Below, piece after piece: positions 1-8,234 of a stretch of DNA of 64,000 nucleotides. Made by a program: the position numbers and the translations under genes. This DNA is from Chryseotalea sp. WA131a (GTDB lineage: Bacteria > Bacteroidota > Bacteroidia > Cytophagales > Cyclobacteriaceae): the NCBI GenBank assembly GCA_025370075.1, contig CP073016.1, forward strand, positions 3,906,001-3,970,000. Reading direction: 5' to 3'. Positions within the stretch are counted from its first letter, which is position 1. The number at the start of each line of letters is the position of its first letter. Below the pieces are notes generated by a model. That model ran no database searches and was not told the DNA's origin. It saw nothing but the letters and a program-made list of their open reading frames with translations.

Positions 1-1
1 C

Positions 2-1057
2 TACACCCTTCAACAAGTAGCTGGCTCTGTGTGGAGTTCAGATATTGATTATGCCAGTGGCAATTTTGCACTCTTTGCTGAAAATTTATTTCAATTGACC
101 GATCGATTGTTGATTGTACCCGGCATCCGATACGAATACATTACGGCAGAAGCTTTGGGATACAATGGTTTGACCAACAACAATCCGATTTATCTTCAAA
201 ATCAAACGCGCGACCGCTCTTTTGTTTTGGCCGGGCTAGGGGCAGAATATTCACTCTCACGTGCCACCACACTCTATGCCAATGCTACCCAATCGTATCG
301 GCCTGTTCAATTTAGCGATTTGACAGCCGCCCCCACCACCGATGTGATTGATGCTAATCTAACCGATGCCAGTGGCCTAAACATCGATATCGGTTATCGG
401 GGCACGCTCCGAGAGGTGTTCAAATTTGATGTGAGTGCGTATTGGTTAGATTATCAAAATAGAATTGGCACCATTCGCCAACAGCGACAAGATGGCTCGT
501 TCTATAATTTTAGAACCAACGTGGGCGGCAGCACCAGCATGGGGGCAGAAGTCTTTGCAGAAGCATCGATTGCAAAATTATTTTCGGTAAGACCTAGCTG
601 GGGAGATGTCTCCTTGTTTGCTTCTTACGCCTATAACCAGGCGCGTTACAACAGCTTTCGGGTGGTTACTGTTGTTAACAATGCTTTATCGGAGACCAAC
701 TACCGTGATAAACGGGTAGAGTATGCCCCGGAAAATATTTTGCGATCAGGGATCACCTATTCTTATAAAGGATTTTCGACTACCCTGCAGCACAGCTATA
801 CCGACCAAGTTTTTGCCGATGCAAATAACACCATACTGCCATCAACCAACGGCCAAAATGGTTCAATACCATCCTACAATGTTTTCGATGCTACGGTAAG
901 CTATGAAAGCAGGGTAGGATTTTTGTTGAAAGCAGGGGTCAACAACCTAACGAATGAAAATTATTTTACCCGCAGATCAGGCGGCTACCCGGGCCCTGGC
1001 GTTTTGCCTAGCGATGGCAGGACATTCTTCTTATCAGTAGGGTATAAAATGAAATAG
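2..1057 (+). CDS. TonB-dependent receptor, FecA-like, C-terminal part (5' end outside the window)
   Basis: The reading frame is open to the left edge, so this is the last ~350 residues of a longer protein; the GTG at 29 is only an internal codon. Alternating aromatic and polar strands (for example a YANATQSYRP strand and a FKFDVSAYWLDYQNRIG strand) are typical of the outer-membrane beta-barrel of TonB receptors. The last 30 residues carry the GYPGPGVLPSDGR segment and end in an aromatic strand, as in FecA-type ferric citrate receptors of Bacteroidota. The family imports ferric siderophores or citrate using TonB energy. The plug domain and TonB box lie outside the window, so the substrate cannot be fixed. 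The neighbour at 1220 is on the opposite strand and unrelated. Confidence 0.9.
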   Translation, partial: YTLQQVAGSVWSSDIDYASGNFALFAENLFQLTDRLLIVPGIRYEYITAEALGYNGLTNNNPIYLQNQTRDRSFVLAGLGAEYSLSRATTLYANATQSYRPVQFSDLTAAPTTDVIDANLTDASGLNIDIGYRGTLREVFKFDVSAYWLDYQNRIGTIRQQRQDGSFYNFRTNVGGSTSMGAEVFAEASIAKLFSVRPSWGDVSLFASYAYNQARYNSFRVVTVVNNALSETNYRDKRVEYAPENILRSGITYSYKGFSTTLQHSYTDQVFADANNTILPSTNGQNGSIPSYNVFDATVSYESRVGFLLKAGVNNLTNENYFTRRSGGYPGPGVLPSDGRTFFLSVGYKMK

Positions 1058-1219
1058 CAGTTACCTTATCCGTTTTGATGTTGGTTTCTTCTAGCCTTTG
1101 CTTTTATAAACTGGATAGATGTTTTCTTATCCATGATGGTAAGCTAGTTTTTGGTGAAAAACCCCTGAAATAGGGGAGATGGAGATGTTATCGTTTTTTA
1201 AAAAGAGGTTATTGGAAGA

Positions 1220-1756
1220 TTATTTATGCTTAATCAGGCAAAATACCGCATAGTTGATCATGTCCTGATAGTTTGCCCGCACGCCTTCGCTGGCCAATGT
1301 TTTGCCTTGATTGTCTTCAATCTGCTTTACGCGAAACAGTTTCATTAAAATAATGTCGGTAATGGAACTCACGCGCATGTCGCGCCAAGCTTCGCCATAG
1401 TCGTGGTTTTTGTTTTGCAGTAAATCAAATGTTTCGGCCGCAGCCTTATCATACAAGGGTTCTAGTTCCTCAAAACGCAAATCCATTTTATTGGATTCGG
1501 CCAGTTCCATTTGCATCATGGCGATTAAGCAATAGTTGATGATGCCTACAAATTCATCCTTAATCGGGTCGCCTACTTTTTGAATGCCTTTGTCTTGTAT
1601 GCTGCGGATGCGCTGAGCTTTGATAAAAATCTGGTCGGTGATACTTGGCAATCGCAATACTCTCCAAGCCGTGCCATAATCATGCGTCTTCTTGGCAAAC
1701 AGGGCTTTGCAACCGGCCATTACCTCTTTATATTCGTGCGAAGTTTTTTCGTTCAT
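1220..1756 (-). CDS. DUF1599 family protein (nucleotide-modification-associated domain 1), internally duplicated
   Basis: 178 residues made of two copies of the same unit: a KTHDYGTAWRVLR...SITDQIFIKAQRIRSI block near residues 22-55 and a KNHDYGEAWRDMR...SITDIILMKLFRVKQI block near 115-150. The repeated HDYG-AWR and SITD motifs define DUF1599. The family is annotated by Pfam as nucleotide-modification associated on the basis of phage gene contexts; its reaction is not known to me. In Bacteroidota it commonly stands beside folP, as here, where folP is divergent across a 190-bp gap filled by two heptameric repeat arrays. The ATG at 1756 gives a full-length two-repeat protein. No signal peptide or membrane segment is visible. 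Confidence 0.85.
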   Translation of the reverse strand: MNEKTSHEYKEVMAGCKALFAKKTHDYGTAWRVLRLPSITDQIFIKAQRIRSIQDKGIQKVGDPIKDEFVGIINYCLIAMMQMELAESNKMDLRFEELEPLYDKAAAETFDLLQNKNHDYGEAWRDMRVSSITDIILMKLFRVKQIEDNQGKTLASEGVRANYQDMINYAVFCLIKHK

Positions 1757-1777
1757 AAGTTGGGCGAAGGTAGATAG

Positions 1778-1835
1778 TAGAATTTAGAAGTCAGAATTTA
1801 GAAGTCAGAATTTAGAAGTCAGAATTTAGAATATG
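1778..1835. repeat. Heptameric array (14-nt unit repeated three times)
   Basis: The unit gaagtcagaattta occurs three times without change at 1787-1800, 1801-1814 and 1815-1828, with partial units on both sides. Each 14-mer is two related 7-mers (gaagtca, gaattta). The array lies just upstream of the minus-strand DUF1599 gene, so it would be in its 5' leader or promoter region. Confidence 0.9.
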
Positions 1836-1868
1836 GGAGATAGGATAGTGGAGCTGAGCAGAGGCCAT

Positions 1869-1949
1869 CGAATACCGAACACCGCTTACTCTTACTACCA
1901 ACCACCTAATACCTAAGTCCTAACACCCAATTTCCCAAGTCCCAAATAG
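1869..1949. repeat. Degenerate heptameric array upstream of folP
   Basis: A pyrimidine- and A-rich stretch that can be written in 7-nt steps: cgaatac, cgaacac, cgcttac, tcttact, accaacc, acctaat, acctaag, tcctaac, acccaat, and so on, ending directly at the folP ATG. Words drift but the 7-nt phase holds. No other promoter element is recognisable between the two divergent genes. Confidence 0.7.
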
Positions 1950-2807
1950 ATGAGCAACGAATTGTTCCCTACCAATAAAACCCTTAACTGTCGTGGCGAG
2001 TTGATTGATCTATCGCAACCCAAAGTGATGGGCATCATTAACGTAACGCCCAATAGTTTTTATGCTGGCAGCAGGCAGATGGATTTAAATTCTGTTTTGA
2101 AGCAAGCTGAAAAAATGCTTGCCGAAGGAGCTACCTTTTTGGATGTAGGCGGATATTCTTCACGGCCAGGGGCTGAAGATGTTTCATTGGAAGAAGAAAG
2201 CCAGCGCGTGTTGCCTGCCATTAAAACCATCGCCAACCAATTCCCCAAGGCGTTTATTTCGGTAGATACCTTTCGTTCTTCCATTGCCAAACAAGCCGTT
2301 GACGTGGGGGCTTGCATGGTCAACGATATTTCGGGAGGTGAATTGGACAATCAAATGTTTTCAACGATTGCTGAACTGCAGGTTCCTTACGTGCTTATGC
2401 ACATGCGTGGCACCCCACAAACCATGACGCAGCATACCGATTACGAAGATTTGATTAAAGACATCATGGATTACTTTCATCCCAAAGTTTACCAGCTAAG
2501 ATTAATGGGTGTGAAAGATTGCATGGTGGATGTGGGTTTTGGTTTCTCTAAAACCATTGAGCAAAATTTTACCTTGTTGAATGCGTTGGATTATTTTAAG
2601 ATGCTCGAAAAACCATTGTTGGTTGGCCTATCACGCAAGTCAATGATATGGCGAACATTGAAAACCGATGCCGAACACGCCTTGAATGGGACTACTACTT
2701 TGCACACCATTGCACTAATCAAAGGCGCAAGCATTCTCCGCGTTCACGATGTAAAGGAAGCGGTGGAGACGATTGAGTTGGTTGGAAAGTATAATAGTGG
2801 TTGGTAA
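1950..2807 (+). CDS. folP: Dihydropteroate synthase
   Basis: Condenses p-aminobenzoate with 6-hydroxymethyl-7,8-dihydropterin pyrophosphate in cytoplasmic folate synthesis. 285 residues, normal for the family, with the TIM-barrel signatures in order: GIINVTPNSF (28-37), DVGGYSSRPGA, SVDTFRS, NDISGG, MHMRGTP, DVGFGFSKT and GLSRKSM. One oddity: the usual Asp of the TPDSF loop is Asn35 here. The start is the ATG immediately after the heptameric array. The next gene, cdaA, follows on the same strand after about 95 bp, an arrangement common in Bacteroidota, so the two may be co-transcribed, though a repeat array lies between them. Confidence 0.96.
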   Translation: MSNELFPTNKTLNCRGELIDLSQPKVMGIINVTPNSFYAGSRQMDLNSVLKQAEKMLAEGATFLDVGGYSSRPGAEDVSLEEESQRVLPAIKTIANQFPKAFISVDTFRSSIAKQAVDVGACMVNDISGGELDNQMFSTIAELQVPYVLMHMRGTPQTMTQHTDYEDLIKDIMDYFHPKVYQLRLMGVKDCMVDVGFGFSKTIEQNFTLLNALDYFKMLEKPLLVGLSRKSMIWRTLKTDAEHALNGTTTLHTIALIKGASILRVHDVKEAVETIELVGKYNSGW

Positions 2808-2890
2808 GTGGTCATTGGTGAGTGGTAGTCGGTATTCAGTATTCGGTGGCGCACTCCTATATCCTAACTCCCATCTCCTACTTTATCCTT
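2803..2890. repeat. Heptameric array between folP and cdaA
   Basis: Two successive word families, both in 7-nt steps: ggtaagt, ggtcatt, ggtgagt, ggtagtc, ggtattc, then actccta, tatccta, actccca, tctccta. The first half is purine/T-rich and the second pyrimidine-rich, so the halves can pair imperfectly. An upstream GTG at 2822 would translate through the array; I reject that start. Confidence 0.8.
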
Positions 2891-2902
2891 ACCTTTACAA
2901 CG

Positions 2903-3760
2903 ATGATTTTCCTTTTTAAAATCGGTTTTTTAGAAATCAGTTGGGTTGATTTTGTAGATGTGGCGTTGGTGGGCATTTTACTCTACCAAATCTATAAACT
3001 CATTCGCGGAAGTATTGCTGTGAATATTTTTTTGGGAATACTGGCACTTTACCTTATGTACCTGATCGTGCGTGCAGCGCAAATGGAATTGTTGGCCACT
3101 ATCCTCGGTCAGTTTATGGGTGTGGGTGTGTTGGCCATGATTATTTTGTTTCAGCCCGAAATCAGAAAGTTTTTGTTGTTGATTGGCCGCAGCACGGAAA
3201 TCAACCGAGGCAGTATATTAAAATCGATTGCCAACTGGCGCGGCAGCTACCACGATGATTTTGATGTGCAGCAATTGATGGAAGCCGTAAAAACGCTGAA
3301 GGTCACTCGAACAGGCGCCCTTATTGTGTTCTCGCGTGATATGGAGTTGAAATTCTATGCCGAAACGGGCGATCCATTGGATGCAGAAGTGAATAAGCGA
3401 TTGTTGCTTTCTATTTTTGGTAAGAACAGTCCATTGCACGATGGCGCAGCTATTATCTATCAAGGAAGAATAAAAGCAGCACGCTGTGTATTGCCAGTTA
3501 GCGAAAATGACCATTTGCCTCCGCACTTTGGTTTGCGCCATCGCTCGGCCATTGGCATGAGCGAAACAACCGATACGTTGGTGATGGCGATCTCCGAAGA
3601 AACCGGCCGTTTGATTTTAGCCCGAAACGGAAAGTTTATTCGAGGCTTAAAACTCAAACAAGTCGAACAAAAGATTTTAGAATACCTGCACAACACCGAG
3701 CCGCAGAATTGGGAAGAGGTTGCCTTGGAGACAGAATCTACTGAAGGAATGAAGGCTTAG
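2903..3760 (+). CDS. cdaA: Diadenylate cyclase, CdaA type
   Basis: Makes cyclic di-AMP from two ATP at the membrane. From the ATG at 2903 the protein has 285 residues: three N-terminal membrane segments (about 10-85), then a DAC domain with the catalytic DGA motif at 180-182 (HDGAAII) and the RHRSAIG motif at 212-218. I chose 2903 rather than the GTG at 2822 because the extra 27 residues are encoded by the upstream repeat array and the CdaA family normally starts at the first membrane helix. It follows folP on the same strand. A 7-bp hairpin at 3816-3844 could end the transcript. Effects of c-di-AMP on osmolyte transport and cell wall are known for the family; nothing here shows the local target. 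Confidence 0.95.
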   Translation: MIFLFKIGFLEISWVDFVDVALVGILLYQIYKLIRGSIAVNIFLGILALYLMYLIVRAAQMELLATILGQFMGVGVLAMIILFQPEIRKFLLLIGRSTEINRGSILKSIANWRGSYHDDFDVQQLMEAVKTLKVTRTGALIVFSRDMELKFYAETGDPLDAEVNKRLLLSIFGKNSPLHDGAAIIYQGRIKAARCVLPVSENDHLPPHFGLRHRSAIGMSETTDTLVMAISEETGRLILARNGKFIRGLKLKQVEQKILEYLHNTEPQNWEEVALETESTEGMKA

Positions 3761-3815
3761 TAAAATTTAGATACCAAACGATGATTGATAATTACTGTCA
3801 TCCGAGTAAAATGAA

Positions 3816-3844
3816 AAGGCGGAGGTATTTCTACTGACCGCCTT
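3816..3844 (+). terminator. Possible terminator hairpin after cdaA
   Basis: The arms aaggcgg and ccgcctt are exact complements around a 15-nt loop, 55 bp after the cdaA stop. The following run (attcttcg) is only weakly U-rich, so efficiency is uncertain. Confidence 0.5.
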
Positions 3845-3850
3845 ATTCTT

Positions 3851-3880
3851 CGCAGAGTTACCCGTTTCGGGAACTCTGCG
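3851..3880. repeat. REP palindrome, left copy
   Basis: A 30-bp palindrome with 9-bp arms (cgcagagtt / aactctgcg) and a 12-nt centre acccgtttcggg. The same 30 bp occur in inverted orientation at 4527-4556 on the other side of the dead transposase. This is the layout of REP sequences around a RAYT gene. Confidence 0.85.
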
Positions 3881-4470
3881 CTTTTGTTATCGCTTTTGTC
3901 AAATCTATGTCTTTTAATTCAGTCCAGCTTGTAATGGCATAGATGCCTTGCTCGCCTTTCTGGTAATACTTTGCAGAACTGTGAATGTAGTCACATTCAT
4001 CTGCCACTAAGGCCCAATTCCCCTTGCACTGATTGGCATGAGTGTAGTCAAGTTTCTGGCAAATGAATTTGTCGCTCATGCACTCCTTCCAATCGAACGA
4101 TGGCTCGAACACTTCGTGCCGCTTGCCGCGCTTTCTATCGGTATCTTTTACAATGGAAGACAATTCTGATATTACATCTGTTTCATTTGCCTGCCGCAGC
4201 CTCCGCACTATCCCATAGGACATAAACCGTTTACCCTCGCCTATGATTGAGTTGATGGATACGCCTTGGGTGTTTAACTAATGAGCGCATGCAGGTGGTT
4301 GGGCATTATCACCTAGCCTACAACATAATGCCCTTGGCCTTTCAAGTGGTCAAACCATTTGTACACTTCTGCATACCCATCACTTAAGTGGAACAGATGC
4401 CGCCAACCACTGCAAGTAATGGTGACAAAGTAAATCCCATCGTACTCGGTTATCGCCCTGCGCACGCTCA
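3858..4470 (-). pseudogene. REP-associated tyrosine transposase (RAYT, IS200-like Y1 family), inactivated
   Basis: Reading the minus strand from ATG at 4470 gives MSVRRAITEYDGIYFVTITCSGWRH, the usual Y1_Tnp opening, then LKGQGHYVVG followed by an in-frame TAG and VIMPNHLHALI, which carries the HUH motif MPNHLH. After this the frame is lost near 4276 and resumes one frame over as NTQGVSINSIIGEGKRFMSYG, continuing in the 121-codon open stretch 3858-4223. So one nonsense codon and one frameshift break the gene. Such proteins nick single-stranded REP hairpins. The palindrome copies on both sides (3851-3880 and 4527-4556) are its expected substrates; the left one overlaps the 3' end of the frame. 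Confidence 0.85.
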
Positions 4471-4526
4471 TGGTTTAAATTTAGCTCTTTTGTTTTTCTT
4501 GTGCTAAACCCGGAAGGTCATTATCA

Positions 4527-4556
4527 CGCAGAGTTCCCGAAACGGGTAACTCTGCG
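4527..4556. repeat. REP palindrome, right copy (inverted)
   Basis: The exact reverse complement of the 30 bp at 3851-3880, with the same 9-bp arms and centre cccgaaacgggt. The identity reaches a few bases further on the outer-arm side (tctt). Together the copies bracket the transposase pseudogene as a ~700-bp unit. Confidence 0.85.
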
Positions 4557-4721
4557 AAGACAAAATGGGCAGCAATCCCTAAGACCCACTTTCGCGCGGC
4601 CACTTGTTTACAGTTAATGGTTTATTTTTTTTCCTCCTAAAATAATCTTTGTTCCGGTTCGTTCGGTGATGGAATATCTTGTATTTTAGAATTTACAATA
4701 CGAATAAAACGGCCAACTAGT

Positions 4722-7700
4722 ATGCTAAAATCTATCCTACTCACTGCATGCATCTTTGTCACGATTAACGCTCTATCACAATCTACAACATTAATTTCGG
4801 GAGTTGTTTTCAACATTGAAGACAGTAAGCCGCTTCCTTTTGCGTATGTTATGCTTAAAAATGTAAAACTTGGAACGGTAACTGATGAGAACGGAAAGTT
4901 TCATATATCGATACCCGAGCAGCATAAAACGGGCATATTACAGTTTTCCTATGTTGGCTTTAAGACCTTTGAACTATCCCTTTCAACCTTACAAAATGTA
5001 AAGAATGTAGAGGTAAAGCTTGCCCCTGAGATAAATCAACTAAGTGAAGTGATTATAAGAGCGCAACGGGAGTATAAGCCAAAAGAGTTGCTTAGAAAAG
5101 TACTAGATCGAGTGCCTAAGAATTACGGAAATACAGCTGTTAACATGGACGGATACTACCGGGAAACACTGCGGGAAAACAATGGATATATTAAGTATGC
5201 CGATGCAGTTTGCGAATTTTACTACACTCCCTATACAGGTGATAATTATAAGTGGCGTGATTTTGTTAACCCATACTTTGTTCGCGGTTCGCTCAGCAAT
5301 CTTTCAGGTTATTGGGGAGAAAGGCTGCACCGTGGACATTTTTCGCACAAAACATTGAAAGATGATGGCGTTAAGATTGTTGATTCGAGAGCGAGTGCCA
5401 ACCTGACGAAAAAAAACATGAATGCGAATATTGAAGGCGGACCTATGAGCGTGTTAGGAAATGACTTGATAAAAATACAAGAATACTTTTTAAAGAATAA
5501 GAACTTCGCAAAATATGAATATACGCTTACGGAGGAACTGGATTCAAAACTAAATGAATGGCTTTATGTTTTGGGTTTCGAACGAAGAGTAGATCTTGCG
5601 AAACTGAATTTGTTGGAGAAAAAGAAGAAGTTTGGTCGGTACATGTTAAACGTAAAGGAAAATATGTTGAGTGGAAAGATGTATATAGATAGAAATTCTC
5701 TGGCAGTACGAAAAATAGAATACGTTGTTCCACCCAATCTTAAGAAATACATCTGTGGTTATGATGCAATGGCGATAAAGCATTTTGATTACAAAGTAAC
5801 CCTAGCATATCAGGAGTATAAAGGGAAGTGGTATCCGTATCACTTTCGCCAAGAGGATGAGTTTATCATAAATGATACGATTAAGGGAACTGTTACTCCT
5901 TACAATGCGGTGACTGAACTATTTATAAACAGAGTAGGTACTGATTCGGTAAAGAAAATCAAACCAGAGGAATTGTTTGCGAACGTAGACCATAATCAGT
6001 TGTATGATTACCCTTTAGAATATGATTCCACTTTTTGGGACAACTATATACGTGCTTTTCCGAACTATTCAGTTCCGCAAGATGTGCGCTTGGATATGGA
6101 ATCGACAAAAAAACTTGAACGTCAGTTTGCGGATAAGCAGAAAAAAGATGAGAGCCTCCTGCCCCCGATAGCCCTCAAAGAAAACTATCAATTCAAAATA
6201 CATGGAGAGTTGACTACTGACGAGTACGCATGGCTAAAGGACACTAAAGCGCCAAAGAACAATAAACCAGTAATGGATTATCTTACTGCTGAAAATGAGT
6301 ATACCGATAACTACTTCATACCGTTGAGAAAAAACCAACGTGCTATTTTTTCTGAGCTCACTAGTAGGATGGAAAAAAGTTTCGAATCTCTGCCTACCCA
6401 AGAAGATGGATTTTCATACTACTATAGGTATCAACCTGATGACGAACATCCAAGATTTTATCGAAAGCAAAAAGAAGGTGGTAAGGAAGAACTCTTGCTT
6501 GATGTTAATGAAATGGCCGTAGGTAAAGAGTTTTACACTGCCGGTGTAGCGGCTGTGAGCCCGAATACAAACGTAGTGGCGTTTTACGAAAACGCGGATG
6601 GAACAAATGATTACACAATTAAATTTAAAGAGTTAGCCACCAGCAAAATCTTTTCTGACAGCCTGACTCAGGTGGGCGATGTAGTTTGGGCTAGTAACGA
6701 AATTCTTTACTATACCCTTCAGGAGCCGAAAACCGATCGGTCTTATCGCGTAATGAAACATCGGCTTGGGCTTCCTCAATCTACCGACAAGCTTATCGTA
6801 GAAGAAAAAGACAACCGTTTTTCGCTTTCGCTCAGTCGGTCAAAGTCGAAACAGTTTATTTTTCTCACATCGCGAAGCAAAACAGCTAGCGAAACGAGTT
6901 TCCTTTTATTGAGAAACCCTGAAAGTAATTTTCGGTCGATTCTTCCGCGGGAAGAAAAACATATCTACGATGTATATCATGTCAACGATAAGTTTTACAT
7001 CCAGACCAATAAAAATGCTTCCAATTTTAAGATAATGGTAGTGGATACAGCAAAGTACTCCCCGCGTAACTGGAAAGAGTTCATTCCACATAGAACCGAT
7101 ATTTTCTTACAAAGCATAGAATTCTTCGACAATTACTATGTATTGAGTGAAAAATCGAATGCGCAAACCCAACTTCGAGTAGTTGAGATAGCCACCCGTA
7201 GGGAAGACATTTTAAAAACAAATGAATCTATCTGTCATGTGGCCTTGGGCTATAACCCCGAGATGGCCACCGATACGTTACAGTATTCATATTCGTCATT
7301 CACTGATCCCGTTAAAGTATTCAATTACGATATGAAGACCGGTAAACAAAAGTTGGTAAAAAAGCAGATGGTTCCTAATAGGCCTTGGACTCGCGCGATA
7401 AAAGTGGAACGACTATGGGCAACCACAAAAGATGGGAGGAAAGTGCCTCTTACCTTGGTGTATAATAAATATCTTCAAAGCAATAAAAAAATGGATGGCA
7501 AGCGCGTGTTCCTAACTTCGTATGGTGCCTATGGCTACCCCATGGAAGTTGGATTTAACAGCTCTATTTTTTCTTGGATTGACCGTGGGTTCATTTATGC
7601 TATTGCGCATGTTCGTGGAGGAAGTGACTTGGGTATGCAATGGTATGACGATGGTAAGTTGCTCAACAAAAAGAATACGTTTTCGGATTTTATTGCATGT

Positions 7701-8234
7701 GCCGAACATTTAGTAGCACAGGGATATGTGCAAACAGGCAACATTGTTGCACAAGGTGGAAGCGCTGGTGGCTTATTGATGGGGGCTATTGCCAATATGC
7801 GTCCAGACCTGTTTAAAGCAGTCATTCTTGATGTGCCTTTTGTGGATGCAGTCAACTCCATGCTTGATGAATCGCTTCCTTTGACCACGGTTGAATATGA
7901 AGAGTGGGGCGACCCCAAGCAAAAGAAGTTTTATGAATACATGAAGTCCTACTCGCCATACGATAATGTTCGGCAGCAGAGCTATCCTAATATGTTTTTC
8001 TTCACGGGCCTCAACGATCGAAATGTTTCTTATTGGGAGGCGGCAAAAATGGTAGCCAAACTCAGAGCAAACAATACGAGTAAAAACACCATTTTGCTAA
8101 AAACAGATTTTAATTCTGGACACGGTGGAGGTTCGGGACGCTATGATCAATACCGAGAGTTATCGTACAAAATGGCTTTGGTTTTCGATCTGTTTGATAC
8201 AAGCAAGATATTGACAAACCCACCCAAACCTTGA
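4722..8234 (+). CDS. Fusion: secreted CarboxypepD_reg-like surface protein plus S9 prolyl oligopeptidase
   Basis: 1170 residues. Residues 1-20 form a signal peptide ending in ALSQ. Residues ~22-105 are a carboxypeptidase-regulatory-like beta-sandwich (GVVFNIEDSKPLPFAYV, DENGKFHISIP), followed to ~440 by the conserved region usually found with it in Bacteroidota surface proteins (ELLRKVLDRVPKNY, YYRETLRENNGYIKYADA). After a charged linker (~450-490) comes a prolyl-oligopeptidase beta-propeller (~490-905) and the alpha/beta-hydrolase domain with Ser1014 (GGSAGG), Asp1099 (LNDRN) and His1134 (NSGHGG), matching the S9A/oligopeptidase B triad. Both halves usually occur as separate proteins. The likely role is cleavage of proline- or basic-residue-containing peptides in the periplasm or at the cell surface (inference). 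No frameshift is visible at the junction. It stands alone, between the REP unit and a long gap. Confidence 0.88.
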   Translation: MLKSILLTACIFVTINALSQSTTLISGVVFNIEDSKPLPFAYVMLKNVKLGTVTDENGKFHISIPEQHKTGILQFSYVGFKTFELSLSTLQNVKNVEVKLAPEINQLSEVIIRAQREYKPKELLRKVLDRVPKNYGNTAVNMDGYYRETLRENNGYIKYADAVCEFYYTPYTGDNYKWRDFVNPYFVRGSLSNLSGYWGERLHRGHFSHKTLKDDGVKIVDSRASANLTKKNMNANIEGGPMSVLGNDLIKIQEYFLKNKNFAKYEYTLTEELDSKLNEWLYVLGFERRVDLAKLNLLEKKKKFGRYMLNVKENMLSGKMYIDRNSLAVRKIEYVVPPNLKKYICGYDAMAIKHFDYKVTLAYQEYKGKWYPYHFRQEDEFIINDTIKGTVTPYNAVTELFINRVGTDSVKKIKPEELFANVDHNQLYDYPLEYDSTFWDNYIRAFPNYSVPQDVRLDMESTKKLERQFADKQKKDESLLPPIALKENYQFKIHGELTTDEYAWLKDTKAPKNNKPVMDYLTAENEYTDNYFIPLRKNQRAIFSELTSRMEKSFESLPTQEDGFSYYYRYQPDDEHPRFYRKQKEGGKEELLLDVNEMAVGKEFYTAGVAAVSPNTNVVAFYENADGTNDYTIKFKELATSKIFSDSLTQVGDVVWASNEILYYTLQEPKTDRSYRVMKHRLGLPQSTDKLIVEEKDNRFSLSLSRSKSKQFIFLTSRSKTASETSFLLLRNPESNFRSILPREEKHIYDVYHVNDKFYIQTNKNASNFKIMVVDTAKYSPRNWKEFIPHRTDIFLQSIEFFDNYYVLSEKSNAQTQLRVVEIATRREDILKTNESICHVALGYNPEMATDTLQYSYSSFTDPVKVFNYDMKTGKQKLVKKQMVPNRPWTRAIKVERLWATTKDGRKVPLTLVYNKYLQSNKKMDGKRVFLTSYGAYGYPMEVGFNSSIFSWIDRGFIYAIAHVRGGSDLGMQWYDDGKLLNKKNTFSDFIACAEHLVAQGYVQTGNIVAQGGSAGGLLMGAIANMRPDLFKAVILDVPFVDAVNSMLDESLPLTTVEYEEWGDPKQKKFYEYMKSYSPYDNVRQQSYPNMFFFTGLNDRNVSYWEAAKMVAKLRANNTSKNTILLKTDFNSGHGGGSGRYDQYRELSYKMALVFDLFDTSKILTNPPKP

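Noticed and set aside
1778..1835. CRISPR array
   Set aside because: Repeats are 14-nt tandem units without spacers, and no cas genes are present.
2822..2902. Upstream GTG start for cdaA
   Set aside because: The extra residues are encoded by a heptameric array and the family begins at the first membrane helix (ATG 2903).
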